Notes under the pieces: generated by a model
What the model was told of the DNA's origin: nothing
The model's database searches: none
The model's input: the letters and a program-made list of their open reading frames with translations, nothing else
Part shown: piece by piece, positions 44,476-53,829 of the stretch
Position numbering within the stretch: position 1 is the first letter of the stretch
Layout of the letters: each line of letters starts with the position of its first letter
Assembly (NCBI GenBank): GCA_029260555.1
Contig: JAJDCZ010000003.1
Span: forward strand, 124,001 to 188,000
Direction of reading: 5' to 3'
Length of the DNA: 64,000 nt
Source of the DNA: Phycisphaerales bacterium
GTDB lineage: Bacteria; Planctomycetota; Phycisphaerae; Phycisphaerales; UBA1924
Translations under genes and position numbers: made by a program

Positions 44476-46034
44476 GTAAGCGGAAGCCGTCAACGAGTGT
44501 GCCGGCCGTGCGGTGTGCGATCTACACCCGCAAAAGTACATCGGAAGGGCTCGAGCAGGAGTTCAACACGCTCGATGCCCAGCGAGACAGCGCAGAGGCC
44601 TACATCGCCAGCCAGAAGGGGGAGGGCATGGTGTGCCTGTCCGACCGGTACGACGACGGCGGGTTCACCGGCGGCAATATGGAACGACCAGCTCTCAAGC
44701 GGATGATGGACGACATTGAAGCGGGGAAAGTAGACTGCGTGGTGGTCTACAAGGTGGATCGCATGAGCCGATCGTTGATGGATTTTGCACGGATGATGGT
44801 AACCTTCGAGCAAAAGAAGGTTTCATTCGTCTCGGTAACGCAGCAGTTCAATACGACGCAATCGATGGGGCGACTGACGCTCAACATCCTGCTGTCGTTC
44901 GCCCAGTTCGAGCGAGAGATCATCTCGGAGCGGACACGCGACAAGATCGCAGCTTCGCGCCGCAAAGGTAAATGGATGGGCGGGCGGACCGTGCTCGGGT
45001 TCGATGTTGATTCGGCCACCAAGAAACTGCTCGTCAACCAGTCCGAGGCCGAGCGGGTCCGCGCGATGTTCCGGCTCTACCTTGAGAAACGATCCCTATT
45101 GGCGGTAGCCCGCGAGCTCAACGGGCGGAGTGAGCGGACCAAGGTTGGACGCACGAAGAAGGGCAAGACTTACGGCGGGCGTGAATGGGACAAGCCCACC
45201 GTGCTCAGGACGCTGTCCAATGTGCTCTACCGGGGCCGCGTGCCATACAAGACGGAGACCTTTCCCGGCGAGCACGAGGCGATCGTCAGCGATGCACTTT
45301 GGCTGAAGGTCCACGAGTTGCTGCGATCCAACGGGCGGAGCGGCGGGATGTTCGTGCGGAACAAGTATGGGGCGCTGCTCAAGGGGCTGATCCATTGCGG
45401 GCCGTGCGGGTCGGCGATGGGACACACGACGACGAACAAGGGCAACCGCGTCTATCGGTACTATGTCTGCTACAAGGCCCAGAAGCAGGGCTGGGACGCG
45501 TGCCCGAACGGATCACTGCCCGCTAAACAGATTGAATCGTTCGTCGTCGAGCAGATCAAGCGGATCGGGCAGGACCCGGCGCTGCGGTCGCTGACGCTGG
45601 CCAAGTGCCGCGAGCAGGCGGAGGCGTTGCAGGCAGCGGTGGAGGGTGAACTGGCGGGTATTGAGCGGGACCTGGTCCGCCTGAATCGGGAACTGGCGAC
45701 CACGGCGGGAGACGCGGCCGACAACGCCCATGCGGCGGCCCGGCTGGCGGACCTGCACGAGAAGGTACGGGCCGCCGAGAAACAGGCGGGGGTGCTACGG
45801 GGTCGGATCGAAGAAGCCGAGGCGGAGCTGATCACTAAGGATGAGGTGGACGCAGCGCTGGGCGAGTTCGACAGCGTCTGGTCGCGGCTGTCGCCCAAGG
45901 AGCAGACCCGGCTGATCAGGATGCTGATCCAGCGTGTGGACTACGACGCGACGAAGGGGTCCGTCTCGATCACCTTCCACCCGCTTGGATTGCGGTCGAT
46001 CGGGCAGCAGGCGTGCGAGGGGGCGGCGGCATGA
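44472..46034 (+). CDS. Large serine recombinase (integrase of the element)
   Basis: 520 aa. The resolvase domain has the catalytic Ser22 in YTRKSTSEGLEQE, the NTLDAQRDSAEAYI stretch, and the Arg-containing KVDRMSRSLMDFARM motif (~95-105), followed by QFEREIISERTRDK. A recombinase domain (~165-290) and a zinc ribbon (LIHCGPCGSAMGH...CPNG, ~308-345) follow, then a coiled coil (~385-460) typical of site-specific large serine integrases. It catalyses attP/attB integration through a Ser-DNA intermediate. Coupled upstream to DUF2924 and downstream, by ATGA, to a 35-codon reading frame. Confidence 0.95.
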   Translation: MSKRKPSTSVPAVRCAIYTRKSTSEGLEQEFNTLDAQRDSAEAYIASQKGEGMVCLSDRYDDGGFTGGNMERPALKRMMDDIEAGKVDCVVVYKVDRMSRSLMDFARMMVTFEQKKVSFVSVTQQFNTTQSMGRLTLNILLSFAQFEREIISERTRDKIAASRRKGKWMGGRTVLGFDVDSATKKLLVNQSEAERVRAMFRLYLEKRSLLAVARELNGRSERTKVGRTKKGKTYGGREWDKPTVLRTLSNVLYRGRVPYKTETFPGEHEAIVSDALWLKVHELLRSNGRSGGMFVRNKYGALLKGLIHCGPCGSAMGHTTTNKGNRVYRYYVCYKAQKQGWDACPNGSLPAKQIESFVVEQIKRIGQDPALRSLTLAKCREQAEALQAAVEGELAGIERDLVRLNRELATTAGDAADNAHAAARLADLHEKVRAAEKQAGVLRGRIEEAEAELITKDEVDAALGEFDSVWSRLSPKEQTRLIRMLIQRVDYDATKGSVSITFHPLGLRSIGQQACEGAAA

Positions 46035-46138
46035 AAAACGCTGTGAGGGGTTGCAAACGGCTATTGAGAGGAGACAGGACTGATTGGGAACCAAAAAATG
46101 GCGCTAAAGCGGCCATAGGTAGAGGGGCAACACAATGA
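46031..46138 (+). CDS. Possible 35-aa basic microprotein between recombinase and HTH gene
   Basis: The frame from ATG 46031 to TGA 46136-46138 overlaps the recombinase stop by ATGA and overlaps the next ATG (46135) by ATGA as well. It encodes a basic peptide starting MKNAVRGCKRLLRGDR and ending GRGATQ. Exact 4-bp overlaps at both ends are typical of coupled genes, which is the main evidence; there is no family match and the length allows chance. It might serve mainly to carry ribosomes to the HTH gene. Confidence 0.4.
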   Translation: MKNAVRGCKRLLRGDRTDWEPKNGAKAAIGRGATQ

Positions 46139-46563
46139 GCGACGGCATCACCCTTGAGTTCGATGTTCACTTCTCGACGGGGAGGTGCGGGCAGCGAATG
46201 CTCAACTCGGGCGAGGAACCCGAGCCTTTGGCGAATGGAACGGGGCGTGTGCCGCGGATCGCACGGCTGATGGCGCTTGCGATTCGGTTCGATGATCTCG
46301 TCCGGACCGGTGAGGTGGCCGATTTTGCTGAAATCGCGGCATTGGGCCAGGTGACCCGAGCCCGGGTGAGCCAGATCACAAACCTGCTCAACCTCGCCCC
46401 GGACATCCAGCAGGCCATCCTGTTCCACCCGCTGGTAGTGGGCGACCGGGATGCGGTGTCGGAGCGAGCTGTACGGGTGATCGCTGGAGAGCTGGATTGG
46501 GAAGTACAGCGCACTCACTGGAATCGGGTCAAACAGGCCTGTTCCTCACAAACGACCCGCTAA
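46135..46563 (+). CDS. Small HTH protein of the recombinase locus
   Basis: 142 aa. The central part (VPRIARLMALAIRFDDLVRTGEVADFAEIAALGQVTRARVSQITNLLNLAP) is the ParB/KorB-like helix-turn-helix found downstream of large serine recombinases with DUF2924. The helix ALGQVTRARVSQITNLL is the predicted recognition unit. It probably binds DNA at the att site or its own promoter region; the exact role is unknown. No terminator separates it from the recombinase. Confidence 0.75.
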   Translation: MSDGITLEFDVHFSTGRCGQRMLNSGEEPEPLANGTGRVPRIARLMALAIRFDDLVRTGEVADFAEIAALGQVTRARVSQITNLLNLAPDIQQAILFHPLVVGDRDAVSERAVRVIAGELDWEVQRTHWNRVKQACSSQTTR

Positions 46564-46608
46564 ACTTGGTCATTGGAACACCGATTCCGACTGGGAGCGT
46601 CCCGTTCG

Positions 46609-49485
46609 ATGAACAAATGGATTGTCTTCATCTCGATCGTGCATGAGGAAATGACCATCAAGGCAGACCTGCACTCCGAAGGTAAACGGTCAGTAGCAAC
46701 TTACCCGCTTCTTGCTGTCCCGACGGAGGCTACGGCCGAGCTCGTTGTGGCACGCTTGAATCACCTGCACGGAGTTCCCGAGGATTCCGGTGCTGATGAC
46801 TGGCAGGAATTTTCATTCAAAGCCGATTCGGAGTTGACCCCCCAAGAAGTCGCGATCGCCTTGGAACTGAGTGACCCTTCGTTTTCAAAGAATGAACGGC
46901 ATCCTTCTTGGCTAGAAGACCTGACGAACGCTGCACAGACCGCATTTACAGATGTTTCGCGGTGGAAGCAAATGTCCGTTCACTCGGAAGGAGGTGCGTA
47001 CCTGTTCGTTGGATCGAAAGCAGAGACAACCCCATCTACAGTGTTTTATCGCACTAGCAACGCGAGCAACGCTGAAACACTATGCCGTTTGTTCACACAG
47101 GAGTATTCATCGAACGGTACACCCGACTTCTATCTTCGGACAACCAGTAGTTTCGCACCCGAAGATCAAGTGCTGTTAGATGATGCAATCGATGAACTCG
47201 CTATCTACGACGATCCAGACCCATGGGTGTACGACCCGCCTGCCTCCCAGAGTCTGCTGGAACGGGCTGAGTATTCGAGGCGAGCCGATCGCTGGGAAGC
47301 GAAACTCAAGTGCAATGTATCTGGGGATGCGCCGACGGATGCGAAACCCACTTCGTCCGAAGTGCTTGTATTCATAGCAGACCCGGCGGTTCATTTCGGA
47401 GACACTCGCCGAGTGATTCCTCCCAAAGGGGCGGTCGTGGCAATCATCCAAGGCCGAACTCTCGCCGAGGCCGTTGCCGGCATGTACCGCGTGGAGCATG
47501 GTAACAACCCTCTACCTCTGGCCATCGTTGACTGTTCCGCGTTGTCTATTGTTCAGTTGGCTCTGGCAAAACGCGAACTATCGCGAGCTGAATCGATTGG
47601 TTCCAATCTGGGAAGTGATGGATATTCGACCACCGATCCGGTTTTTGCTCGAATCGGCGGGTGTGCGATGGACCTGTCGCAGCTCGCCGATGAACTGCGG
47701 CCTGTCGTTGAAGAGCATGATGCACAGATGCAACCACCTTCCGTGAAGGTGGACAGTACTGCGACGCCAGTTGAATTGCCTGATCCGCAAAGTGTCGCAG
47801 ATGTAGTCGTGCTCTTTATGATGAAACGCGATCTGATCCAGATCAGTCGCGATTACCCGGACGCAATTCCGGAATCTGATCAGAAAGATTGGATTGAAAA
47901 AATCACTGCTCATACTGATCTCGCTCTGAATGGGCCAGGCTTCGACGACATCAAGACACTGATGAAGTCGCCTGGGTTCTTGGACGAGAAAAATCCGGAG
48001 TGTTTCGGTCTTCTAATGTCTGCGGTGTTGTTTTTGCACCCTGCAATGGTTCCACCCGCAGGGTCGTCAGCTGAGAATCAGACCGCAATTGAGAAAGCCA
48101 TGAGCATCTGCCAAGAAACGGCATCGCCTCATGTCAAGGTACAGATATCCCGATTGGCTGACCTTATGGTGGTGTCGTGCCGCTGCCCAACTGATACTTC
48201 TGTGAAGGAGTTTACTGATCCTGCTCGGTTTTTTCAGCTGCTTCAACGATACTGGAGCCTTGCGAGTGTATTGGTACATACGCAGATGACATGCCATGTT
48301 GGATTCAGCCCTCATCCCTTGCTCAACATCATCGAGAACATCCGTGATCGCCTAACTACCTGCTTTTTGCATGTCCTCCATCTCGAAGGTGCTGATGATG
48401 CGCGGGAATCCTGCGAACAACTCCTGGGAGTGCTGACGGAGGGTGACATCGACGACTTGTCGGCGGTTCCAGAGTGGACCAATGACAATCTTCAGAATGT
48501 GGAACGGTTCATCGCACGAGCAAGACTGAAGATTGGATCTCGAGTGTTCGAGCTGACTGGTGCGGAAGACTTTTTCATCAAGCGGTCCGAGCACCAAATA
48601 GCGGAACATGACAAGCGATGTCGGGCGGCATGGAAGCAAGTGCTGGCACGAACGGACGCGCAGACAGCTGCCCGGAAACCTCCCGAGGAATCGCCGACCC
48701 CAATTGTATCTAATCTTGGCCATAATCCAGTGTCCACACCGGAACACCGAGTGGCAAAGATTGAGCCGCTGTTATCATCGCTTGTTGCCGTTGACAACGG
48801 GATCATGTCGCTGGGCGCTCAGCTGCGATCTCTGAGTTGCCGAGGTAGGGCTGCCAATTCGCAAGCGCTCTCAGTCCAAGTAAAAGAACAGCTGCACAAG
48901 TGGATTGATCCAATCCTACAGCATCTGAAAGACGCGGAATCCGCGAGCAATGGCGTGGGAGCGCATCTCGTCGGTTTCCTCGCGGAGCCACTCGCCTGGG
49001 AGGTTGACACGCGGGTCTCGATTCGATCGCTCTCAGATCACCTTGTGGGGCTCATCTATTCGAACGGCGATGAGACGGAAGAGTCAATCGTCGTTGGAGC
49101 CGCAAGTGAGCTTTGCTCGCAAGGACAGCGCCTGCAAGCGGTATTCGAGGCACTCAATGTGCAAACGGTATCGGACGAACCGCACAAATCCCCGAACGCG
49201 GTAAAGATTGCACCGAAGATTCCGCCGACCCCATTTGTGGTGTTGGGCCGCGCGGGTGATCCTTGCACTGTGAATGGCATTTCGAAGAAAGCGTTGACGC
49301 ATGGTCAGCATGCGGTGGTGGCCGCTCTGATAGATGCTGGTGATGAAGGCCTCAAGAAAGATTCTATCGAGGCAGTTCGGTCGAGTGCTCGCCGAATGCT
49401 CGGTGATCTCCGAAAAGACGCCGACTGGGCTCTGGCCATCATCATGCCCGGTCAGACGAACGGCCGTTACCGTATCCCGAGTTGA
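46609..49485 (+). CDS. Large 958-aa protein of unknown function (cargo candidate)
   Basis: I take ATG 46609 (MNKWIVFISIVHEEMTIKADL); an in-frame TTG at 46573 is possible. No signal peptide or membrane helix. I recognise no enzymatic motif. The middle is helical, with a Cys-containing patch (VVSCRCPTD) and a Pro-rich linker near residues 700-715. The last ~90 residues (GRAGDPCTVNGISKKALTHGQHAVVAALIDAGDEGLKKDSIE, ending RYRIPS) look like a winged-helix/HTH module. G+C looks lower than in the neighbouring phage genes, suggesting separate acquisition. It stands alone between the recombinase cassette and the phage replication genes, a usual cargo or defence position. Confidence 0.7.
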   Translation: MNKWIVFISIVHEEMTIKADLHSEGKRSVATYPLLAVPTEATAELVVARLNHLHGVPEDSGADDWQEFSFKADSELTPQEVAIALELSDPSFSKNERHPSWLEDLTNAAQTAFTDVSRWKQMSVHSEGGAYLFVGSKAETTPSTVFYRTSNASNAETLCRLFTQEYSSNGTPDFYLRTTSSFAPEDQVLLDDAIDELAIYDDPDPWVYDPPASQSLLERAEYSRRADRWEAKLKCNVSGDAPTDAKPTSSEVLVFIADPAVHFGDTRRVIPPKGAVVAIIQGRTLAEAVAGMYRVEHGNNPLPLAIVDCSALSIVQLALAKRELSRAESIGSNLGSDGYSTTDPVFARIGGCAMDLSQLADELRPVVEEHDAQMQPPSVKVDSTATPVELPDPQSVADVVVLFMMKRDLIQISRDYPDAIPESDQKDWIEKITAHTDLALNGPGFDDIKTLMKSPGFLDEKNPECFGLLMSAVLFLHPAMVPPAGSSAENQTAIEKAMSICQETASPHVKVQISRLADLMVVSCRCPTDTSVKEFTDPARFFQLLQRYWSLASVLVHTQMTCHVGFSPHPLLNIIENIRDRLTTCFLHVLHLEGADDARESCEQLLGVLTEGDIDDLSAVPEWTNDNLQNVERFIARARLKIGSRVFELTGAEDFFIKRSEHQIAEHDKRCRAAWKQVLARTDAQTAARKPPEESPTPIVSNLGHNPVSTPEHRVAKIEPLLSSLVAVDNGIMSLGAQLRSLSCRGRAANSQALSVQVKEQLHKWIDPILQHLKDAESASNGVGAHLVGFLAEPLAWEVDTRVSIRSLSDHLVGLIYSNGDETEESIVVGAASELCSQGQRLQAVFEALNVQTVSDEPHKSPNAVKIAPKIPPTPFVVLGRAGDPCTVNGISKKALTHGQHAVVAALIDAGDEGLKKDSIEAVRSSARRMLGDLRKDADWALAIIMPGQTNGRYRIPS

Positions 49486-49835
49486 CGGGCAGGTCTCGGG
49501 CATGTCCACCTTTGATCACCTTGGCATGCACGAACATGCACCACTTATGCGCCAAACTCTGGTCTTCATCGCGATAGTGCGATGTCGAATCAGAAAGGCC
49601 GCATTATGATCCCACATCCACGACCCCCCGACGATCTGCCGCTCTCCTCTTCAGACGAAGCTTGGGGTCCTTGCCACCTCGGCTGATTCGATCCACGCTG
49701 CCATGCCGGGCATTGGTTGAGCCCGGATTCGTCTTGCAGCGACCACTTTGTAGCTGACCGCTCAAATCAATCCGCTAACAACGCGGCCCCTCACCTCGGC
49801 GCGGTGGCTGCGCGCAGAAGAACAAGGAACAGAAC
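49486..49835. other. Intergenic region before the phage early genes
   Basis: 350 bp. No gene, RNA or clean promoter recognised. AAGGA precedes the sigma-like gene start at its right end. It probably contains the early promoter of the phage block. Confidence 0.45.
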
Positions 49836-50357
49836 ATGGATATCAAACCCCAGATCGTTGAGTTTACTCGTATGGTTATCGCGTCTGAGATCAGGACGCT
49901 GCGTGAACGCGGGTCGATTCGACCGAGCGATGAAGAAGATCTCGCCAGCGAGATCATGGTTGAGTTCATCACAGCCTGGCCATCGTTCAACCCAGATCGT
50001 GCGCCCGTCGAGGCGTTTGTCAATCAAGTCGTTCAAACGCGGCTGGTCTCCGTGCTCCGCAAGCGGCGGGCGTTGAAACGGCGTGGGCGGACGGTATCGC
50101 TCGGTGCCAGCGCCGAACTGAAGGTGGACTCGGCACGGGACGGTGGTGGCCAGATCGAACAGAGCCATATGCGCATGGACATCCACGATGTGCTGGAGAA
50201 ACTGACGACCGAGCAGCGGGCGCGTTGCGACGAGTTGATGCGGCAAGCTGTGACGCCAGCGGCACGCGAACTCGGCATGCCCCGCAGTACGCTGCGTGAT
50301 GCCATCGACAAGATCCGTGAGGTATTCCGTGATGAGGGCTTGGAGGATTACCTCTGA
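49836..50357 (+). CDS. Phage-encoded sigma-70 family-like factor
   Basis: 173 aa, ATG 49836. Residues ~10-90 resemble sigma region 2 (DEEDLASEIMVEFITAWPSFNPDRAPVEAFVNQVVQTRLVSVLRKRRA). Residues ~115-165 form a region 4-like HTH (LEKLTTEQRARCDELMRQAVTPAARELGMPRSTLRDAIDKIREVF). It is the first gene of the replication block, with a TGATG junction to what follows. It may redirect RNA polymerase to element promoters, or be a sigma-derived regulator; divergence of both regions leaves this open. Confidence 0.75.
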   Translation: MDIKPQIVEFTRMVIASEIRTLRERGSIRPSDEEDLASEIMVEFITAWPSFNPDRAPVEAFVNQVVQTRLVSVLRKRRALKRRGRTVSLGASAELKVDSARDGGGQIEQSHMRMDIHDVLEKLTTEQRARCDELMRQAVTPAARELGMPRSTLRDAIDKIREVFRDEGLEDYL

Positions 50358-50407
50358 TGCCCGCCATTTTTCGAAGCCTTCGCGTAGATGAATCCGGGAG
50401 ACCACCG

Positions 50408-50752
50408 ATGACCACCAACAACGCACGGACAAACCGCATCGCGTACCGGCTTGTATTTCTCAAGCCCCTTGATATGGAGGCCGTCGAGGAGACGCTGCTG
50501 CTGGCGATCCTTGCGGTGGAATGCCTCCATGGCGAGTCGGCCGTGCGGCTGGATGTCGGGTACGCGATCAACAAGATCGACCGGATGGTCGTGCTCGATG
50601 CGAGCAACGACACGAGCCGGGCTGTCGCTCGGGTGTTTCTCGGTTTCTGCACACACGAGTTCGGCGAGGATTCATTCGCTGTGGCTCCTTTGAAGCGGTC
50701 GAGCAACCAGCAAGCACGCCTCGACACGCAAACGCCCGAGGCGGTCGCGTGA
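50408..50752 (+). CDS. Conserved-style small phage protein
   Basis: 114 aa from ATG 50408 (MTTNNARTNRIAYRL). An ATG at 50357, overlapping the sigma stop, would add 17 residues. The segment MVVLDASNDTSRAVARVFLGFCTHEFGEDSFAV recalls small proteins found next to phage Sak4-type ATPases, but I cannot name the family. Its stop overlaps the next start (GTGA). Confidence 0.6.
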   Translation: MTTNNARTNRIAYRLVFLKPLDMEAVEETLLLAILAVECLHGESAVRLDVGYAINKIDRMVVLDASNDTSRAVARVFLGFCTHEFGEDSFAVAPLKRSSNQQARLDTQTPEAVA

Positions 50753-51669
50753 AGCACATAGATCCAACGCCCACGCCGCTGCCGCTTGTACGGCTGGGCC
50801 AGGGCGCGTTTGAACACGACATCTGGCCCGACGAAACGGGCCGAGTACACGGAGATCCCATGATCCTGATACAACAGATCCACAAAGGCAAGGAACCCAA
50901 GCCCCGGCGCACGCTACTGTACGGCCCGCACGGGCTCGGCAAATCAACATTCGGCGCGATGGCCGACGCGCCCATTTTCATCCCCACCGAGGACGGGCTT
51001 GGGGACATCGACTGCGAGTCGTTTCCGCTGGCCCAGAGCCTCGGGCATGTAATGTCCGCCCTCGAATCGCTCTACACCGAGGAGCATGCGTACAAAACGG
51101 TCGTCGTCGATTCCCTCGACTGGCTCGAGCGACTGATCTGGGCGGATGTGTGCGCCGACAAGGGTGTCGAGTCCATCGAAGATTTCGGCTATGGACGGGG
51201 ATACACATTCGCCATCGATAAGTGGCGGGCCGTGCTCGGGGCACTCGACGCACTGCGAAGCGACCGTGGGATGGGCGTGATCCTCATCGCACACGCCAAG
51301 ATCGCTCGCTTCGACAACCCCGAAACCGAGCCGTACGACCGCTATTCGCCTCGTCTTCACAAGCTGGCCAGCGCACTGGTCCAGGAATGGTCTGACGAGG
51401 TGTTCTTTACCAACTTCCGCGTCCACACGCGCAAGGTGGACGAAGGGTTCAACAAGGCCAAGCACCAGGGGATCGGGACGGGCGAGCGGATCATCCGCAC
51501 AACAGAGCGGCCGGCGCATGTGGCCAAGAGCCGCCTGCCTCTGCCCGAGGAGTTCCCGCTCGACTACCGCGTCTACGCCGCCCTCGTGCGCGGCGAAGAC
51601 GCGCCCATCACATCGACAGAACCGGCCGAGCCCGTTGGCGAGGCCACAGCACAAGCAGAAGGAGTCTGA
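50749..51669 (+). CDS. Phage AAA/RecA-like ATPase (Sak4-type single-strand annealing helper)
   Basis: 306 aa from GTG 50749, chosen because it overlaps the previous stop (GTGA), has GAGG upstream, and the extra 37 codons look coding by third-base G+C. ATG 50860 with GGAG is the alternative. Walker A GPHGLGKST (59-67), Walker B-like YKTVVVDSLDWLE, and LIAHAKIARFDNPE follow the phage nucleotide-binding/Sak4 family, which promotes recombination with phage single-strand-binding proteins. It sits directly before DUF669, its usual neighbour. Confidence 0.85.
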   Translation: MKHIDPTPTPLPLVRLGQGAFEHDIWPDETGRVHGDPMILIQQIHKGKEPKPRRTLLYGPHGLGKSTFGAMADAPIFIPTEDGLGDIDCESFPLAQSLGHVMSALESLYTEEHAYKTVVVDSLDWLERLIWADVCADKGVESIEDFGYGRGYTFAIDKWRAVLGALDALRSDRGMGVILIAHAKIARFDNPETEPYDRYSPRLHKLASALVQEWSDEVFFTNFRVHTRKVDEGFNKAKHQGIGTGERIIRTTERPAHVAKSRLPLPEEFPLDYRVYAALVRGEDAPITSTEPAEPVGEATAQAEGV

Positions 51670-51670
51670 A

Positions 51671-52135
51671 ATGGCGAACCTGAATGGATTCAATGCGAAC
51701 GAAATCGACCCGAGAGTGGCGTTCGAGCCACTGCCCGCGGGTGACTACCTCGGCATCGTGGTCGCGACAGAGATGAAGCCGACGAAGAACGGCAGCGGCG
51801 AGTATTTGCAGTTGGAGTTCGAGATCATCGACGGGCCGTACAAGGGCCGCAAGGTCTGGGACCGACTGATGCTCAAGCACACCAACTCGCAGACCGTGAC
51901 CATCGCCCGGAGCACGCTCTCGGCCTTGTGCCGGGCGGTCGGGGTGATGCAGCCCAAGGATAGCGTCGAGCTACACAACCTGCCGGTGACGGTCAAGGTC
52001 GCGTGCAAGAAGCGCGACGACACAGGCGAGCTGACCAATGTCGTAAAGGGGTACAAGAAACGCGGTGACGGCGCGAGCGTCTTACCCCAGGCGGCCGCCG
52101 CTGCGGCTGGCGGGACGCCGCCGTGGAAGCGATGA
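51671..52135 (+). CDS. DUF669 protein (probable phage single-strand-DNA-binding partner)
   Basis: 154 aa; ATG 51671 is preceded by AGGAG. Matches DUF669: FEPLPAGDYLGIVVATEMKPTKNGSGEYLQLEFEII, GPYKGRKVWDRL, LSALCRAVG, LHNLPVTVKVACKKRDDTGE. The fold is OB-like by pattern, and DUF669 proteins accompany Sak4/RecA-like phage ATPases. The tail is Ala/Gly/Pro-rich and ends WKR, somewhat like the flexible tails of SSB proteins. Its stop overlaps the helicase start (ATGA). Confidence 0.88.
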   Translation: MANLNGFNANEIDPRVAFEPLPAGDYLGIVVATEMKPTKNGSGEYLQLEFEIIDGPYKGRKVWDRLMLKHTNSQTVTIARSTLSALCRAVGVMQPKDSVELHNLPVTVKVACKKRDDTGELTNVVKGYKKRGDGASVLPQAAAAAAGGTPPWKR

Positions 52136-53829
52136 AGCTTCGGCCCTATCAGGAGCAGGCGGTCGAGTCGGTGTATACCCATCTTCGATCGCATGACGAC
52201 AATCCGTGCGTGGTGATCCCGACGGGCGGGGGTAAGACGCCCGTGATTGCCACGATCTGCCGCGACGCGGTGCAGAAGTGGAACGGGCGGGTGCTGATCC
52301 TCGCGCATGTCAAAGAGCTGCTCGAGCAGGCGGCTGACAAGCTGCGGGCGATCGCGCCGGATCTCCCCGTGGGGATCTACTCGGCCGGGCTCGGGCGGCG
52401 GGACCTCGGGTACGCCGTGACGGTCGCGGGGATCCAGTCGGTCTACCGGCGGGCGTGCGACCTGGGGCCGGTGGACCTGGTGATTGTCGACGAGGCGCAC
52501 CTCATTCCGCCCGACGGCGAGGGGATGTACCGCCAGTTCCTGTCCGACGCTCTTGTCATCAACCCGAACCTGCGAGTGATCGGGCTGACGGCCACGCCAT
52601 TTCGGATGAAGACGGGGACGATCTGCGCTGCGGACCACATCCTCAACACGGTCTGCTACGAGATCGGGGTGCGAGAGTTGATCGTTCAGGGCTACCTGTC
52701 GCCGCTGCGGACCAAGGCGGGGGCACGCAAGGCCGACACGGGGGCGCTTCACACGCGGGCCGGCGAGTTCGTCGCATCCGAGGTCGAGGACCTGATGAAC
52801 GACGACGGGCTCGTTGACGGGGCGTGCGCCGAGATCATCGAGCACACGCCCGATCGGAACGCGGTGCTTATCTTCGCTTCGGGCATCCGCCACGGGCGGC
52901 ACATTATCGAGGTGCTCAAGTCCCGCCACGGCGTTGAATGCGGGTTCGTCTGCGGCGACACACCCAGCGGGGTTCGTAAGGCGATCCTCGGCCGCTTCCT
53001 GTCGGGCGACTTGAAATACCTGGCCAATGTCAATGTGCTCACGACCGGGTTCGATGCCCCGCACATCGACTGCGTGGTGCTCGTGCGGCCGACGCTGTCG
53101 CCGGGGCTCTACTACCAGATGGTGGGACGCGGGTTCAGGATGTCGCCGGGCAAAGACGACTGTCTCGTGCTCGATTTTGGCGGCAATGTGCTTCGGCACG
53201 GACCGGTGGACGCGGTTCAGGTGACGGCGACCGACCACGGCGAGGGCGAAGCGCCGGCCAAGGAATGCCCGCAGTGCCGGGCGTTAATCGCGGCGGGCTA
53301 CCAGACCTGCCCCGAGTGCGGCCACGCGTTCCCCGAACCCGACCGGGGCAAGCACGAAGCGCTGGCGAGCACCGAGGGCATCCTGTCCGGACAGAAGACT
53401 CGCGAGCAGCACGCCGTCAGCGAGATGACCTTCCACATCCACCACAAGCGCGATGACCCGACTGGACAGGCTCCGCCGACGATGCGCGTCGAGTACCGGT
53501 GTGGGTTCAACACCTACTTCCGTGAATGGGTCTGCTTCGAGCACACTGGCTACGCGCGGCGCAAGGCCGAGGCGTGGTGGCGGGATCGGTCGCATGAACC
53601 TGTACCCGAGACTGTCGAGGAAGCCGTCGAGTGGGCCGAGGCGGGTGCGCTAGCAGAGACGACCGCGATCACGGTTGAACACAAGACGGGCGAGCGGTTC
53701 GACCGGATCGTGGATCACGAACTCGGCGACAAACCACCCCAGCTCGACGACCCCGACGCCGTGCCCGAGTATCGGTTCGAGCCCGTGGGCACGACCTGCG
53801 GGATCCCTGAGGATGACATTCCGTTCTGA
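52132..53829 (+). CDS. Phage SF2 DEAD/DEAH-type helicase
   Basis: 565 aa from ATG 52132 (MKLRPYQEQAVESVY). Motifs: Q-region LRPYQEQ, Walker A IPTGGGKTP (31-36), DEAH box IVDEAHLIP (120-123), GLTATPFRM, NVLTTGFDAPHIDCVVLVRPT and QMVGRGFR. A C-terminal zinc ribbon (CPQCRALIAAGYQTCPECGHAFPE) and a domain with WVCFEHTGYARRKAEAWWR follow; the latter occurs in phage helicases. It probably unwinds DNA for element replication. One-nucleotide overlap (TGATG) with the primase gene. Confidence 0.92.
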   Translation: MKLRPYQEQAVESVYTHLRSHDDNPCVVIPTGGGKTPVIATICRDAVQKWNGRVLILAHVKELLEQAADKLRAIAPDLPVGIYSAGLGRRDLGYAVTVAGIQSVYRRACDLGPVDLVIVDEAHLIPPDGEGMYRQFLSDALVINPNLRVIGLTATPFRMKTGTICAADHILNTVCYEIGVRELIVQGYLSPLRTKAGARKADTGALHTRAGEFVASEVEDLMNDDGLVDGACAEIIEHTPDRNAVLIFASGIRHGRHIIEVLKSRHGVECGFVCGDTPSGVRKAILGRFLSGDLKYLANVNVLTTGFDAPHIDCVVLVRPTLSPGLYYQMVGRGFRMSPGKDDCLVLDFGGNVLRHGPVDAVQVTATDHGEGEAPAKECPQCRALIAAGYQTCPECGHAFPEPDRGKHEALASTEGILSGQKTREQHAVSEMTFHIHHKRDDPTGQAPPTMRVEYRCGFNTYFREWVCFEHTGYARRKAEAWWRDRSHEPVPETVEEAVEWAEAGALAETTAITVEHKTGERFDRIVDHELGDKPPQLDDPDAVPEYRFEPVGTTCGIPEDDIPF

